Of a stretch of DNA of 64,000 bases, positions 51,791 through 61,015 are shown piece after piece. The translations under genes and the position numbers were made by a program. Origin of the DNA: Streptomyces alboniger (GTDB lineage Bacteria > Actinomycetota > Actinomycetes > Streptomycetales > Streptomycetaceae); contig NZ_CP023695.1 in the NCBI RefSeq assembly GCF_008704395.1, positions 3,968,001 through 4,032,000 on the forward strand. Reading direction: 5' to 3'. The notes below the pieces were generated by a model. The model did not search any database. It had not been told where the DNA came from and worked only from the letters and a program-made list of their open reading frames with translations. Position 1 is the stretch's first letter. The number at the start of each line of letters is the position of its first letter.

Positions 51791-53404
51791 TTACTGCTTA
51801 CCGCACAGCGGGACCAGCTTCTGCTCATCCTCGGAGAGGCTGGGGCCGGGTGTGGGAGTCGGTGCGGTCTTGGACTTGTTCTTGTCGGTCGGGTTGTTCT
51901 TGTCGTTCTTGTCGTTCTTGTCGTTCTTGCCGGTCGGGTCGGACGGGTTCGTGGTGGGGTCGTCGCCCGGGGCCTTGGACAGGCCGGTCGTGCCGCCCGC
52001 CTCGCCCTCACCGGTCCGTGCGTTGTTCTCCCGCTCGACCTCGCGGCGCTCGGCGTCCTTCTTGCACGCCGACGCCTGGAGGCCCAGCTCCTGGATCTTG
52101 TTCTCGGCCTCGTCGAGGTTGCCCTCGGCGATGGTGGCCTCGACCTGCTTGCGCTGGTACGGCGGCAGGTACTTGAGTTCGATCTCGGGGTGGTCCTTCT
52201 CGACCTTCGACAGGCTGACCCACGCCAGGTCCTGGTCGATGCCGCGGTAGAGCGCGATGTGCTCGTCCTTCGTGCCCACGTAGTACTGGGTCTGGGTCCA
52301 GCGGTAACCGCCGTAGAGGCCGCCTCCGATGACCGCGAGCGCGAGCACCGTGTAGAGGGATCTCTTGAGCCACTTGCGGTTGCCGCCGGGCTTCACGAAG
52401 TCTTCGTCGTCGTACGCCCCGAAGCCGCCCTCGGGGGCGTACCCCGTGGTGTCGCCGCTGCCGGGCGGGCCGAAGCCGCCACCCTGGCCGTGGGACGTCT
52501 GCGGCGGCACCGGGCGGCCGAGGCCGGAGGCGCGGCCCGCGGGCGTCTGCATGGCGCCGTCGTCCTGCGCCTGGAGCTGGTTCTCGGCGACCGCGCCGAC
52601 CACCACGGGGGTGTCGGACAGCTGGCCGGCGAGGGTGTCGCCGCTGTCGATGTCCAGGACGTCGGCGACGATGACGGTGATGTTGTCGGGGCCACCGCCG
52701 CGCAGCGCGAGCTGGATCAGATCCTGCACGGTCTCCTGCGGGCCCTGGTAGGAGGCGAGGGTGTCCTCCATGGTCTGGTGCGAGACGACTCCGGAGAGGC
52801 CGTCCGAGCAGATCAAGTAGCGATCCCCGGCGCGGACTTCGCGGATGGAGAGGTCCGGCTCGACGTGGTCACCGCTGCCCAGCGCGCGCATCAGCAGGGA
52901 GCGCTGCGGGTGGGTGGTGGCCTCTTCCTCGGTGATGCGGCCCTCGTCGACGAGGCGCTGCACCCAGGTGTGGTCCTGCGTGATCTGCGTGAGGACGCCG
53001 TCCCTCAGGAGGTACGCGCGCGAGTCGCCGACATGGACGAGACCGAGGCGCTGTCCCGTCCACAGGAGGGCGGTCAGGGTGGTCCCCATGCCCTCGAGCT
53101 GGGGGTCCTCCTCGACCATCAGCCGCAGCTGGTCGTTGGCCCGCTGCACGGCCGTGCCGAGCGAGGTCAGGATGTCCGAGCCGGGGACGTCGTCGTCGAG
53201 CGTGACGAGCGTCGAGATGACCTCGGAGCTCGCCACCTCGCCCGCGGCCTGGCCCCCCATGCCGTCGGCGATGGCGAGGAGACGCGGGCCGGCGTAACCG
53301 GAGTCCTCGTTCCCCTCCCGGATCATGCCTTTGTGCGATCCGGCGGCGAAGCGCAAAGACAGACTCATGCGCACCTCGCCCGTCGGCTCCGGGTACATCC
53401 GCAC
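51791..53404 (-). CDS. pstP: PP2C-type Ser/Thr phosphatase PstP
   Basis: A membrane PPM phosphatase opposing PknB. The N-terminal domain shows KGMIREGNEDSGY, LLAIADGMGGQAAGE, HVGDSRAYLLRDG, ICSDGLSGVV and GGPDNITVIVAD, the metal-binding aspartates and glycines of PP2C. One helix (SLYTVLALAVIGGGLYGGY) precedes an extracytoplasmic part ending in an Asp/Lys/Asn-rich tail with tandem NDKNDKNDK. Start GTG 53404 has GGAGGG with 8-nt spacing; ATG 53368 with GAGG is a credible alternative. 537 residues. Confidence 0.94.
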   Translation of the reverse strand: MRMYPEPTGEVRMSLSLRFAAGSHKGMIREGNEDSGYAGPRLLAIADGMGGQAAGEVASSEVISTLVTLDDDVPGSDILTSLGTAVQRANDQLRLMVEEDPQLEGMGTTLTALLWTGQRLGLVHVGDSRAYLLRDGVLTQITQDHTWVQRLVDEGRITEEEATTHPQRSLLMRALGSGDHVEPDLSIREVRAGDRYLICSDGLSGVVSHQTMEDTLASYQGPQETVQDLIQLALRGGGPDNITVIVADVLDIDSGDTLAGQLSDTPVVVGAVAENQLQAQDDGAMQTPAGRASGLGRPVPPQTSHGQGGGFGPPGSGDTTGYAPEGGFGAYDDEDFVKPGGNRKWLKRSLYTVLALAVIGGGLYGGYRWTQTQYYVGTKDEHIALYRGIDQDLAWVSLSKVEKDHPEIELKYLPPYQRKQVEATIAEGNLDEAENKIQELGLQASACKKDAERREVERENNARTGEGEAGGTTGLSKAPGDDPTTNPSDPTGKNDKNDKNDKNNPTDKNKSKTAPTPTPGPSLSEDEQKLVPLCGKQ

Positions 53405-53496
53405 GGTGCCCACCCTCCGGTCGGGAGCGCGCCGGCGTCCAGTGCCTGGACAGCCGCTTCGGCTCGCTCGCTCCGCTCGCGCTCTTTCATGACGTA

Positions 53497-54015
53497 CTAC
53501 TTCCGCAGCTCGATGACGGTCTTGCCGATGCGGATCGCCGTGCCCAGCGGAACGGGCGTCGGGGTGGTGAGTCGGGTCCGGTCGAGATACGTGCCGTTGG
53601 TGGACCCGAGATCCTCGACGATCCACTGGCCGTCCCGGTCCGGGTAGATCCTGGCATGCCTGCTGGAGGCGTAGTCGTCGTCCAGCACGATCGTCGAATC
53701 GTGCGCACGGCCCAGCGTGATGGTCTGGCCCTGCAGCGCGACCGTCGTCCCGGCGAGGATGCCCTCGGAGACGACCAGCTTGCTGGGGGCGCCGCGGCGC
53801 TGGCGGCCGCCACCGCCCTGCTGCTGGCGCTGCGGCGGTGGTGTGGCGGCCTGCTGCGCTCGGGCGGCCTGTTGCGGCCGCTCGCGGCGCGAACCGCGCT
53901 GTGTGACGCGCGTTCCGAACAGGTCGCTGCGGATGACCTGGACGGCCACGATCACGAACAGCCACAGAACGGCCAGGAAACCTAGCCGCATGACCGTCAG
54001 GGTCAGCTCTGACAT
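53497..54015 (-). CDS. fhaB: FHA-domain membrane protein FhaB
   Basis: A 172-residue protein with an N-terminal helix (LGFLAVLWLFVIVAVQVI), a Gln/Arg-rich linker and a C-terminal FHA domain (ITLGRAHDST, SSRHARIY, DLGSTNGTYLD). FHA domains bind phosphothreonine, here probably on PknB or SEDS/PBP partners (mycobacterial FipA/FhaB analogy). It lies 11 bp after fhaA. Confidence 0.94.
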   Translation of the reverse strand: MSELTLTVMRLGFLAVLWLFVIVAVQVIRSDLFGTRVTQRGSRRERPQQAARAQQAATPPPQRQQQGGGGRQRRGAPSKLVVSEGILAGTTVALQGQTITLGRAHDSTIVLDDDYASSRHARIYPDRDGQWIVEDLGSTNGTYLDRTRLTTPTPVPLGTAIRIGKTVIELRK

Positions 54016-54025
54016 TGCCCCCGCT

Positions 54026-54934
54026 TCACCCTTCGGCTTGCCGGTAAACGATGGTGGTTTGGCCCACGACGATCCGCGAGCCGTCGCGGAGCGTAGCGCG
54101 GGTGGTGTGCTGCCCGTCTACCACGATGCCGTTGGTAGACCCGAGATCCTGGATCGTCGAGGGCGTTCCGGTCCGGATCTCACAGTGCCGGCGCGAGACG
54201 CCGGGGTCGTCGATCCGCACATCGGCGTCGGTGCTGCGTCCCAGCACCAGCGTCGGGCGGGAGATCTGATGGCGGTTGCCGTTGATCTCGATCCAGCGCC
54301 GCACCTGGGCGCCCGGAAGTGGTCCGGCGCCGGGACCCGAGGGTCTGGCCGGTGCCGGGGACTGGCCGCCGGGGCGGCCTCCGCCGGGCGGCGGTGCCGC
54401 CGGCATGGGAGGTGCCCCGCCGGGACCCGCGGAGGGCGGCTGCGGATAGCCGTAACCCCCGCCGGCGCCGCGGCCGGGGGCCGCGGGGCCAGTGGGGGCG
54501 CCGGCGCCGGGGCCACCGGTGCCGGGGCCCGCGGGGGCGCTCTCCGGAGCCTGGGAGGTGCTGGAGGCGAGCGTGCGGCTGCGGACGCGATACAGGCCGG
54601 TGTCGAGATCCTCGGCCTTCTCCAGGTGGACCTTGATGGGTCCCATGAAGCTGTAGCGCTGCTGCTTGGCGTAGTCGCGCACCATGCCGGACAGCTCGTC
54701 GCCGAGCTGCCCGGAGTAGGGGCTCAGGCGCTCGAAGTCGGGCGCGCTGAGCTCCACGATGAAGTCATTGGGGACGACGGTCCGCTCGCGGTTCCAGATC
54801 GTGGCGTTGTTGTCGCACTCGCGCTGGAGGGCGCCGGCGATCTCGACGGGCTGGACTTCGGACTTGAACACCTTGGCGAAGGTGCCGTTGACCAGACCTT
54901 CAAGTCGCTGTTCGAACTTCTTCAGGACTCCCAT
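54026..54934 (-). CDS. fhaA: FhaA (DUF3662 plus FHA domain)
   Basis: A 302-residue cytoplasmic protein starting MGVLKKFEQRLEGLVNGTFA after a strong GGAGGAGG. The DUF3662 domain covers about residues 1-125, then a Pro/Gly/Ala-rich linker, then the FHA domain at 210-300 (LVLGRSTDAD, SRRHCEI, DLGSTNGIVVD). In mycobacteria FhaA binds phosphorylated pseudokinase MviN and limits peptidoglycan synthesis. First gene of the operon. Confidence 0.95.
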   Translation of the reverse strand: MGVLKKFEQRLEGLVNGTFAKVFKSEVQPVEIAGALQRECDNNATIWNRERTVVPNDFIVELSAPDFERLSPYSGQLGDELSGMVRDYAKQQRYSFMGPIKVHLEKAEDLDTGLYRVRSRTLASSTSQAPESAPAGPGTGGPGAGAPTGPAAPGRGAGGGYGYPQPPSAGPGGAPPMPAAPPPGGGRPGGQSPAPARPSGPGAGPLPGAQVRRWIEINGNRHQISRPTLVLGRSTDADVRIDDPGVSRRHCEIRTGTPSTIQDLGSTNGIVVDGQHTTRATLRDGSRIVVGQTTIVYRQAEG

Positions 54935-55438
54935 GGGGCACCTCCTCCGTCGTAGTCATCCTGGTACTGCTTACTGATCGTATCCACGCGCCGGGAAATC
55001 GGCTGGTTCCCCCTGTCCGCCCAGTCGACGAGTGTCGCCTCTCACAAGGCATGCCCGCACCAGCCTCCAGGGATCCTCCCAGGACCCCTGACGTGGCCCT
55101 GATTTCCGGATCAGGAAACCCTTCCGGGCAGCTGTCGGGGACGGCTGCCCGAGTCTCCTCTTACCAGGGATCGTAGAGGGGGCCCCGAGCCAGTGTCCCG
55201 CACCTGGCGCCGGTCCCCGGCGAGCTCGCCGGGGACGGCCCGACTTGCGGACCGGATCGCGGCCTGGGTCGCGGTCCGGATCGCGGTACGGGTCGTGGCC
55301 CCCGGCTTGTCCGAGGGTGGGCCCCTTGGCAGGTGCCCGCCGAATACGGATGTGAATCCACCCTCGGCAGCGTGCTAATCTTCTGGATGTCGGCAGGCGC
55401 TCGCACCACACAGTGAGAGGCCCAAAGACAGCACCCAT
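54935..55438. promoter_or_regulatory. 504-bp region between fhaA and tRNA-Leu
   Basis: No credible gene. It contains the fhaA operon leader, a hairpin CGGGCAGC/GCTGCCCG (55125-55151), a perfect 24-bp palindrome (55213-55236) made of GTCCCCGGCGAG and its reverse complement, short CGGATCGCGG repeats (55252-55290) and a -10-like TAATCT at 55376-55381 for the tRNA. Confidence 0.5.
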
Positions 55439-55525
55439 GCGCGGGTGGCGGAATAGGCAGACGCGCTGGATTCAGGTTCCAGTGCCCGCAAGGGCGTGGG
55501 GGTTCAACTCCCCCCTCGCGCACCA
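55439..55525 (+). tRNA. tRNA-Leu(CAG)
   Basis: Acceptor GCGCGGG pairs with CTCGCGC (one G:T), discriminator A at 55522 and an encoded CCA at 55523-55525. The anticodon stem is CTGGA/TCCAG around TTCAGGT, anticodon CAG at 55473-55475. A long variable arm (GCCCGCAAGGGC) marks a class II tRNA. T-arm GGGGGTTCAACTCCCCC. Confidence 0.97.
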
Positions 55526-55528
55526 CGA

Positions 55529-55577
55529 GGAAGCGGTCCTCCTCCGGATGAAAGTCCGGTAGGGGGCCGCTTCTTTT
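55529..55577 (+). terminator. Terminator after tRNA-Leu
   Basis: GAAGCGG and CCGCTTC bracket an inner hairpin (TCCGGATGAAAGTCCGG-like), followed by TTTTT. Confidence 0.8.
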
Positions 55578-55639
55578 TGTTGTGTCTGCTGGTGTGTCTG
55601 TTGTTGTGCCCGGCGGCGCGGTGATGTATGTCACTGGAG

Positions 55640-55648
55640 TTATCCACA
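55640..55648 (+). promoter_or_regulatory. Isolated DnaA box
   Basis: TTATCCACA, one base from the actinobacterial consensus TTGTCCACA and identical to the E. coli R1-type box, in the gap before the DUF2252 gene. Confidence 0.55.
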
Positions 55649-55733
55649 GGCTCTGACGGGCATCGGCGCGCGGCGGTACTTTCGAGGCCTGGGTCGCTTT
55701 CGAGGCCCGGGTCGGTGACGGTCGGCGGGGGCG

Positions 55734-57209
55734 ATGGGCATGGCGCAGCGGGTTGAGGGCGGGCGCGGGACGGTTCCTGGGCAGCGGGGCCAGCGGGGGC
55801 GGGCCGGTGTGAGGTTGCCGGAGGTGCCGGGGTTCGCGGCCTGGCCCACGGCAGCGCAGGAGTCGCCCAAGGGCGAGGGCAAGGCGCTGCGGGGGCGGGT
55901 CCCGCGCTCGGAGCACGCGCGGTTCGAGGTGGGCGCCGGGCGGCCCGACGCCGTGGCGGCCGTGGAGGAGTCGAACCGCAGCAGGCTCCCCGAGCTGGCG
56001 CCGATCCGGGTCGGCAGGATGACCGCCTCTCCCTTCGCGTTCCTGCGGGGCTCCGCGGGACTCATGGCGTACGACCTCGCGCGCGCCCCGTTGACCGGCA
56101 TCGGCGCACAGATATGCGGGGACGCGCACGCGGCGAACTTCGGGCTGTACGCGGACGCGCGGGGCGGGCTCGTCATCGACCTCAACGACTTCGACGAGAC
56201 GGCGCACGGCCCCTGGGAGTGGGACCTCAAGCGCCTTGCCACCTCCCTGGTGCTCGCGGGGCGCGAGGCCGGCGCGAGCGAGGACGTCTGCGCGGAGGCC
56301 GCACTGGACGCGGCGGGGGCCTACCGCCGCACCATGCGGCTGCTCGCGAAGCTGCCCGCCCTGGACGCGTGGAACGCCATCGCGGACGAGGAGTTGGTCT
56401 CGCACACGGACGCGCGTGATCTCCTCGGCACGCTGGAGCGGGTCTCCGAGAAGGCCCGGCAGAACACGAGCGCCAGGTTCGCCGCGAAGGCGACGGAGCC
56501 GGTCGAGGGCGATGACGGCTCCGTGGGGCGACGGTTCGTCGACGCCCCGCCCGTGCTGCGGCGCGTACCGGACGCGGAGGCGGCCGCGGTCGCCTCCTCC
56601 CTGGAGGGGTACCTGGGGACGCTCGCCGAGGACCGGCTGCCGCTGATCGGGCGGTACGCGATCCAGGACGTGGCGTTCCGGGTCGTGGGCACGGGAAGCG
56701 TCGGCCTGCGGTCGTACGTGGTGCTGCTGCTCGATCACCGGGGCGAGCCACTGGTCCTCCAGGTCAAGGAGGCGCGGCCCTCGGCGCTGCTTCCGCATCT
56801 GCCGGAGGCGGGCTTCGAGGCGCCCGCGGCCACGCACGAGGGGCAGCGGGTGGTGCTCGGACAGAAGCGGATGCAGGTCGTCAGCGACTTCCTGCTCGGG
56901 TGGACGAGGGTGGACGGTCTGCCTTTCCAGGTACGCCAGTTCAGGAACCGCAAGGGCAGCGTGGACCCGGTGTCGCTGACCGCCGATCAGATCGACGACT
57001 ACGGCCGAATGACCGGCGCCCTGCTGGCCCGCGCCCACGCGCACAGCGCCGATCCGCGCCTCATAGCGGGGTACTGCGGCAAGGGTGACGTGCTGGACAC
57101 GGCGATCTCGCGGTTCGCGACGGCGTACGCGGATCGTACGGAGGCGGATCACGCGCTGCTGGTGCGGGCGGTCAAGGAGGGGCGGGTGGCTGCTGAGGTG
57201 GGGGTGTGA
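55734..57209 (+). CDS. DUF2252 family protein
   Basis: A 491-residue protein with the DUF2252 segments FAFLRGSAGLMAYDLA, ICGDAHAANFGLYADA, VIDLNDFDETAHGPWEWDLKRLATSL and a later LQVKEARPSALLP. The GDAHAxN and DFDE residues resemble the catalytic loop of phosphotransferases (APH fold), so a kinase-like activity is possible but unproven. ATG 55734 is preceded by GGGGGC; ATG 55740 is an alternative. Confidence 0.9.
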   Translation: MGMAQRVEGGRGTVPGQRGQRGRAGVRLPEVPGFAAWPTAAQESPKGEGKALRGRVPRSEHARFEVGAGRPDAVAAVEESNRSRLPELAPIRVGRMTASPFAFLRGSAGLMAYDLARAPLTGIGAQICGDAHAANFGLYADARGGLVIDLNDFDETAHGPWEWDLKRLATSLVLAGREAGASEDVCAEAALDAAGAYRRTMRLLAKLPALDAWNAIADEELVSHTDARDLLGTLERVSEKARQNTSARFAAKATEPVEGDDGSVGRRFVDAPPVLRRVPDAEAAAVASSLEGYLGTLAEDRLPLIGRYAIQDVAFRVVGTGSVGLRSYVVLLLDHRGEPLVLQVKEARPSALLPHLPEAGFEAPAATHEGQRVVLGQKRMQVVSDFLLGWTRVDGLPFQVRQFRNRKGSVDPVSLTADQIDDYGRMTGALLARAHAHSADPRLIAGYCGKGDVLDTAISRFATAYADRTEADHALLVRAVKEGRVAAEVGV

Positions 57210-57302
57210 GGTGCGGTGCCTGCTTCCTGGGGGACGGTCGGCGCGGTGGACGGCCGTGTATCCGGGGCGGGCGGCTCTGTGGCCTACGCTGGACGGGTGA
57301 CG

Positions 57303-58259
57303 ATGCCGGAAGCCGAGCCGACGCAGCCCGAGACGCCTGAGACACCCGAGACTCCCGGCGAGGGGGCGGGGCGGCCGGGTTCCGGTGGGCGGCTCAAGGA
57401 CCAGCTCAAGGAGCGGCTCAGGGCGCGGTACGAGGAGCCGGGTGCGGAACCGGGCGCGGAACCGGTCGAAGAGCGGGCCGAGCGGCCCGAGGCGCGGCTC
57501 GAAAGGGCCGTACGCGCCGCCGAGCAGGCGCTGATCGAGTACGAGATCGCGTTGGAGACCTTCCGGGTGGAGGTCGAGAACTTCTCCCGCCTGCACCACC
57601 AGAAGCTCGGCCCGATGTACGCGCGCCTCGACGAACTGGACGCACGGATCGCCGAGGCCACCGCCGCCCGTACGGGCGACCCCGAGGACCGGCGCAAGGC
57701 GGACGAGGCGCGGGCTCGGGTGATGCCGATGCCGGGCATCGAGGAGCTGTTCCACGGCTGGATGGACGACGAGGGGCTCCACCCCGAGGCGGCGGCGATG
57801 CTGACCGATCAGTCGGTGCGGCCGCCGCAGCGCGTGCGCCCTGGCGAGGAGGCCCGCAAGCTCTACCGCGATCTGGCCCGCAAGGCGCATCCGGACCTGG
57901 CGCAGGAGGAGGGCGAGCGGCAGCGGCGCGAGGAGTTCATCACGCGCGTCAACGCCGCGTACGCCCGTGGTGACGAGGCGATGCTGCGGGAGCTTTCCGA
58001 GGAGTGGGCCGCGGGTCCCGTGCCGGAGGAGCAGCGCCTCACGCGCAGCGAGGAGCTGTACGCCAGGCTCGAATGGCTCGCCCAGCGCAAGGAACTCCTC
58101 TCCGTCCTCGCCAAGGATCTGGAGGAGAGCGCGATCGGCGGGATGCTGCGGATCGCCCCGGACGACCCCGACGCGCTCCTCGACGAGATCGCCGAGCAGT
58201 TGCTCGCGCAGGTCGCCGAGCGGGAGGCCGAGCTGGAGCGGCTGACCGCGTCACCCTGA
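57303..58259 (+). CDS. J-domain-like protein with coiled coils
   Basis: A 318-residue acidic protein. Residues 75-150 form a likely coiled coil (RAAEQALIEYEIALETFRVEVENF). Around residue 190 RKLYRDLARKAHPDLAQEEGERQRREEFITRVNAAYA looks like a DnaJ J-domain with the HPD tripeptide. The C-terminal quarter is again helical. Without zinc fingers or substrate-binding domains it would be a specialised DnaK partner at most. ATG 57303 has GGACGGG upstream; GTG 57297 is in frame. Confidence 0.8.
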   Translation: MPEAEPTQPETPETPETPGEGAGRPGSGGRLKDQLKERLRARYEEPGAEPGAEPVEERAERPEARLERAVRAAEQALIEYEIALETFRVEVENFSRLHHQKLGPMYARLDELDARIAEATAARTGDPEDRRKADEARARVMPMPGIEELFHGWMDDEGLHPEAAAMLTDQSVRPPQRVRPGEEARKLYRDLARKAHPDLAQEEGERQRREEFITRVNAAYARGDEAMLRELSEEWAAGPVPEEQRLTRSEELYARLEWLAQRKELLSVLAKDLEESAIGGMLRIAPDDPDALLDEIAEQLLAQVAEREAELERLTASP

Positions 58260-58331
58260 CCGATGCGTCGAGCAGTCCCGTCCGTGAGCAGTCCCGTCCG
58301 CGGGCCGTTACCGGTCGGGTAGCGTCGGGGT

Positions 58332-58679
58332 ATGGCTTTCGGATCTCATGTGCCCACCGTCGGCGTCGACGACCTCACGAACGACGACTTTCTGCTGGAC
58401 GTCCGGGAGGACGACGAATGGCAGGCGGGCCACGCCGCGGGCGCGCTGCACATTCCGATGAGTGAATTCGTCGCCCGGTACGGCGAGTTGACCGAGGCCG
58501 CGCCGCAGGACGGCAGGGTCAACGTCATCTGCCGGTCCGGCGGGCGCTCCGCCCAGGTCACGATGTACCTCGGGCAGCAGGGCATCGACGCGGTGAATGT
58601 CGCCGGGGGCATGGAGGCCTGGGAGGCCTCCGGGCGACCGGTCGTCGACGACGAGGGACAGCCGGGCACCGTCGTCTGA
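58332..58679 (+). CDS. Single-domain rhodanese
   Basis: A 115-residue protein with LLDVREDDEWQAGHAAGALHIPM and the active-site loop CRSGGRSA, Cys at about residue 67. Rhodaneses carry persulphide for sulphur transfer. No signal peptide. Partner unknown. Confidence 0.93.
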   Translation: MAFGSHVPTVGVDDLTNDDFLLDVREDDEWQAGHAAGALHIPMSEFVARYGELTEAAPQDGRVNVICRSGGRSAQVTMYLGQQGIDAVNVAGGMEAWEASGRPVVDDEGQPGTVV

Positions 58680-58693
58680 GTGTTCTCGGCGTC

Positions 58694-59827
58694 TCAGCTG
58701 AGCGCGTGGGCCGCCAGGAGGTCGCCCAGGGCCTCCTCGTGCGCTGCCGCCGGGCCGAGGGAGAGTTCCAGGTGCTTGGCCCAGGCGTGGTAGCGGTGCA
58801 GAGGGTAGTCGGTGTCGGCGCCGAAGCCTCCGTGCAGGTGCTGGGCCGTCTGCACGACCCTGCGTACGCCGTCCGACGCCCAGATCTTGGCGACCGCCAC
58901 GTCTCCCGCTACGGGCAGGGCGCTGTCCGTAGCGGTGCTGACGCGCCAGGCGGCCTGCCAGAGGGTGGCCTCCATGGCGCGCAGGTCGATGTAGCGGTCG
59001 GCGGCCTGCACCGCCACGGCCTGGAACGTGGCGACAGGGTGCCCGAACTGCTCCCGCTTGCTGGTGTATTCACCGGTCATACGGAGGACGCGCTCACCCA
59101 GGCCCAGGGCGAGCGCGCAGGTGCCGGTGGCGAGCAGGTCGCGCAGCCGGTCCCAGGCGCCGTCGGTCTCGACGACGTCGGACGCGGCGACGCGCACGGC
59201 CTCCAGCCGCAGCTCGCCCAGGCGCTCACCGCTGGTGGAGCACTGCTCGGCGAGGGTGAGGCCCTCATGGACGCGCGGGACGAGGGCGAGTACGGCGCGG
59301 CCCTCGGGGGTGCGGGCGGGCAGGACGACGAGGTCGGCGTTGTGCGCCCAGGGCACGGCCGTCTGGAGTCCGTCCAGGAGCCAGTCGTCGCCGTCGCGCT
59401 GGGCGGTGACGGCGAGTTCGGCGGGATCGTGGCCGGTGCGGCCGCTGGCGGCGACCGTGAGGACGAGCTGCCCGCGGGCGGCCCGCGGCAGGACCCGCCG
59501 CTTCAACTCGGCGCTGCCATAAGCCTGTACGGCCGACGCGGCGGCGCTGCTCTCCAGGAGCGGCACCCGTGCGAGGACCTTCGCGGACTCGCGGAGCACC
59601 AGGCACAGGGCGATCGGGTCGAGGCCCACGCCGCCGTGCTCGGCATCGACGAGCAGGCCGAGCAGGTCGGCGTCCGCGAGCCTGGACCACAGGGCGCGGT
59701 CGAAGTCCTCGGCGACGGCACCGGGCGTGAGGGCGGGGCTCGGCACCCCGTCCGGCGTGACGTCGGCGAAGAGCGCCTTGGCCGCCTCGACCACCGCCTG
59801 CTGTTCCTCGGTGAAGGTGAAGTCCAC
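58694..59827 (-). CDS. Acyl-CoA dehydrogenase
   Basis: A 377-residue FAD enzyme. It has MDFTFTEEQQAVVEAAKALF at the N-terminus, GLGERVLRMTGEYTSKREQFGHPVATFQAVA in the helical domain, and QHLHGGFGADTDYPLHRYHAW near the C-terminus. The catalytic Glu of classical members is not evident by position, as in steroid-type FadE subunits (heterotetrameric). GTG 59827 follows GGGAGGAC. A KstR-like operator lies 50 bp upstream. Confidence 0.92.
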   Translation of the reverse strand: MDFTFTEEQQAVVEAAKALFADVTPDGVPSPALTPGAVAEDFDRALWSRLADADLLGLLVDAEHGGVGLDPIALCLVLRESAKVLARVPLLESSAAASAVQAYGSAELKRRVLPRAARGQLVLTVAASGRTGHDPAELAVTAQRDGDDWLLDGLQTAVPWAHNADLVVLPARTPEGRAVLALVPRVHEGLTLAEQCSTSGERLGELRLEAVRVAASDVVETDGAWDRLRDLLATGTCALALGLGERVLRMTGEYTSKREQFGHPVATFQAVAVQAADRYIDLRAMEATLWQAAWRVSTATDSALPVAGDVAVAKIWASDGVRRVVQTAQHLHGGFGADTDYPLHRYHAWAKHLELSLGPAAAHEEALGDLLAAHALS

Positions 59828-59876
59828 TGCCTGTCCTCCCGTACACCGGCTGCTCGAACCTGACGGGGCGTCAAGA

Positions 59877-59890
59877 TAGAACAGGTTCTA
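59877..59890. promoter_or_regulatory. KstR-like operator upstream of the acyl-CoA dehydrogenase
   Basis: TAGAACAGGTTCTA fits the published KstR consensus TNNAACNNGTTNNA and has perfect 6-bp arms. It is 50 bp before the start codon. Confidence 0.65.
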
Positions 59891-59941
59891 GCGGAAGGGA
59901 ACAGTGGCGGCGCCGCGCGGTCGCCCCCGGGAGGTTGCCTC

Positions 59942-61015
59942 TCAGCGGTCGAAGTCCAACTCCACTGTGTCCGTGGTCGGATGGGACTGGCAGGCCAGTA
60001 CATACCCGGCCTCCGTCTCCTCCGGCTCCAGCGCGAAGTTCCGGTCCATGCGGACCTCGCCCGAGACCCGGAAAGCGCGGCAGGTCCCGCAGACCCCGCC
60101 CTTGCAGGCGTAGGGCGCGTCCGCGCGGTTGCGCAACACCGTCTCCAGGAGGGTCTCGCCGTCCAGGACGGGCCAGGTGCCCGAGCGGCCGTCCAGGGTC
60201 GCCGTCACCGTGCTGTGCGCGGGCGTGGCGGCCGGGGGCGCGGGCTCGGCCGCCACACCGCCGTCCACATGGAAGATCTCCTCGTGGATGAGCCGACGGT
60301 CCACACCGAGGCCGCGCAGGGCCCGCTCCGCGCCCTGCACCAGACCGAACGGGCCGCACAGGAACCACCCCTCGATCTCCGCCACCGGCAGCAGCGCCGG
60401 CAGGAGCCGGGCGAGCCGCTCCTCGTCGAGCCGCCCGGAGTCGAGGCCCGCCTGCTGTTCCTCCCGGGAGAGGACGGTCACCAGCTGGAAGCGGTCCGGC
60501 CAGCGGTCCTTGAGGTCGGCCACCTCCTCCAGGAACATCGTCGAGGCGGCCGTGCGATCGCTGCGTATCAGACAGAAGTCGGCTCGCGGCTCTCGCTCCA
60601 GGAGTGTGGTGACGATGGACAGCACCGGTGTGATCCCGCTGCCGCCGACCACTGCGGCGTAACGCCCGGGGGCGGGGTCCAGCGTGAAGCGTCCGGCCGG
60701 GGTCATCACCTCCAGCTCGTCGCCGACGGACAGCTCCTTGAAGGCGTACGTCGAGAAGGCGCCGTCCTCGACGAGGCGCACCCCGACCCGCAGCGTCCGC
60801 GGCTCCCCGGGGGCGTCGGGGCGGGGGGCGGGGGAGCAGATCGAGTACGTACGGCGGATCTCGGTGCCGTCGACGGAGCGGCGCAGGGCGAGGTGCTGGC
60901 CGGGGGTGAAGCGGTACTCCTCGCGCAGTGCGGGCGGCACGTCGAAGGTCAGCGTCACGGAGTCGTCGGTGAGCCGGTCGACGGCCGCTACCCGGAGCGG
61001 GTGGAAGCGGGCCAT
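59942..61015 (-). CDS. paaE: Phenylacetyl-CoA epoxidase reductase subunit PaaE
   Basis: A 357-residue ferredoxin-NADP reductase-type protein. FAD-binding RRTYSICS, NAD-binding GGSGITPVLSIVTTLL, and a C-terminal 2Fe-2S ferredoxin domain with CKGGVCGTC and a distal cysteine in LACQSHP. It passes electrons from NADPH to the PaaAC di-iron oxygenase. ATG 61015 shares one base with the paaD stop. Confidence 0.95.
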   Translation of the reverse strand: MARFHPLRVAAVDRLTDDSVTLTFDVPPALREEYRFTPGQHLALRRSVDGTEIRRTYSICSPAPRPDAPGEPRTLRVGVRLVEDGAFSTYAFKELSVGDELEVMTPAGRFTLDPAPGRYAAVVGGSGITPVLSIVTTLLEREPRADFCLIRSDRTAASTMFLEEVADLKDRWPDRFQLVTVLSREEQQAGLDSGRLDEERLARLLPALLPVAEIEGWFLCGPFGLVQGAERALRGLGVDRRLIHEEIFHVDGGVAAEPAPPAATPAHSTVTATLDGRSGTWPVLDGETLLETVLRNRADAPYACKGGVCGTCRAFRVSGEVRMDRNFALEPEETEAGYVLACQSHPTTDTVELDFDR

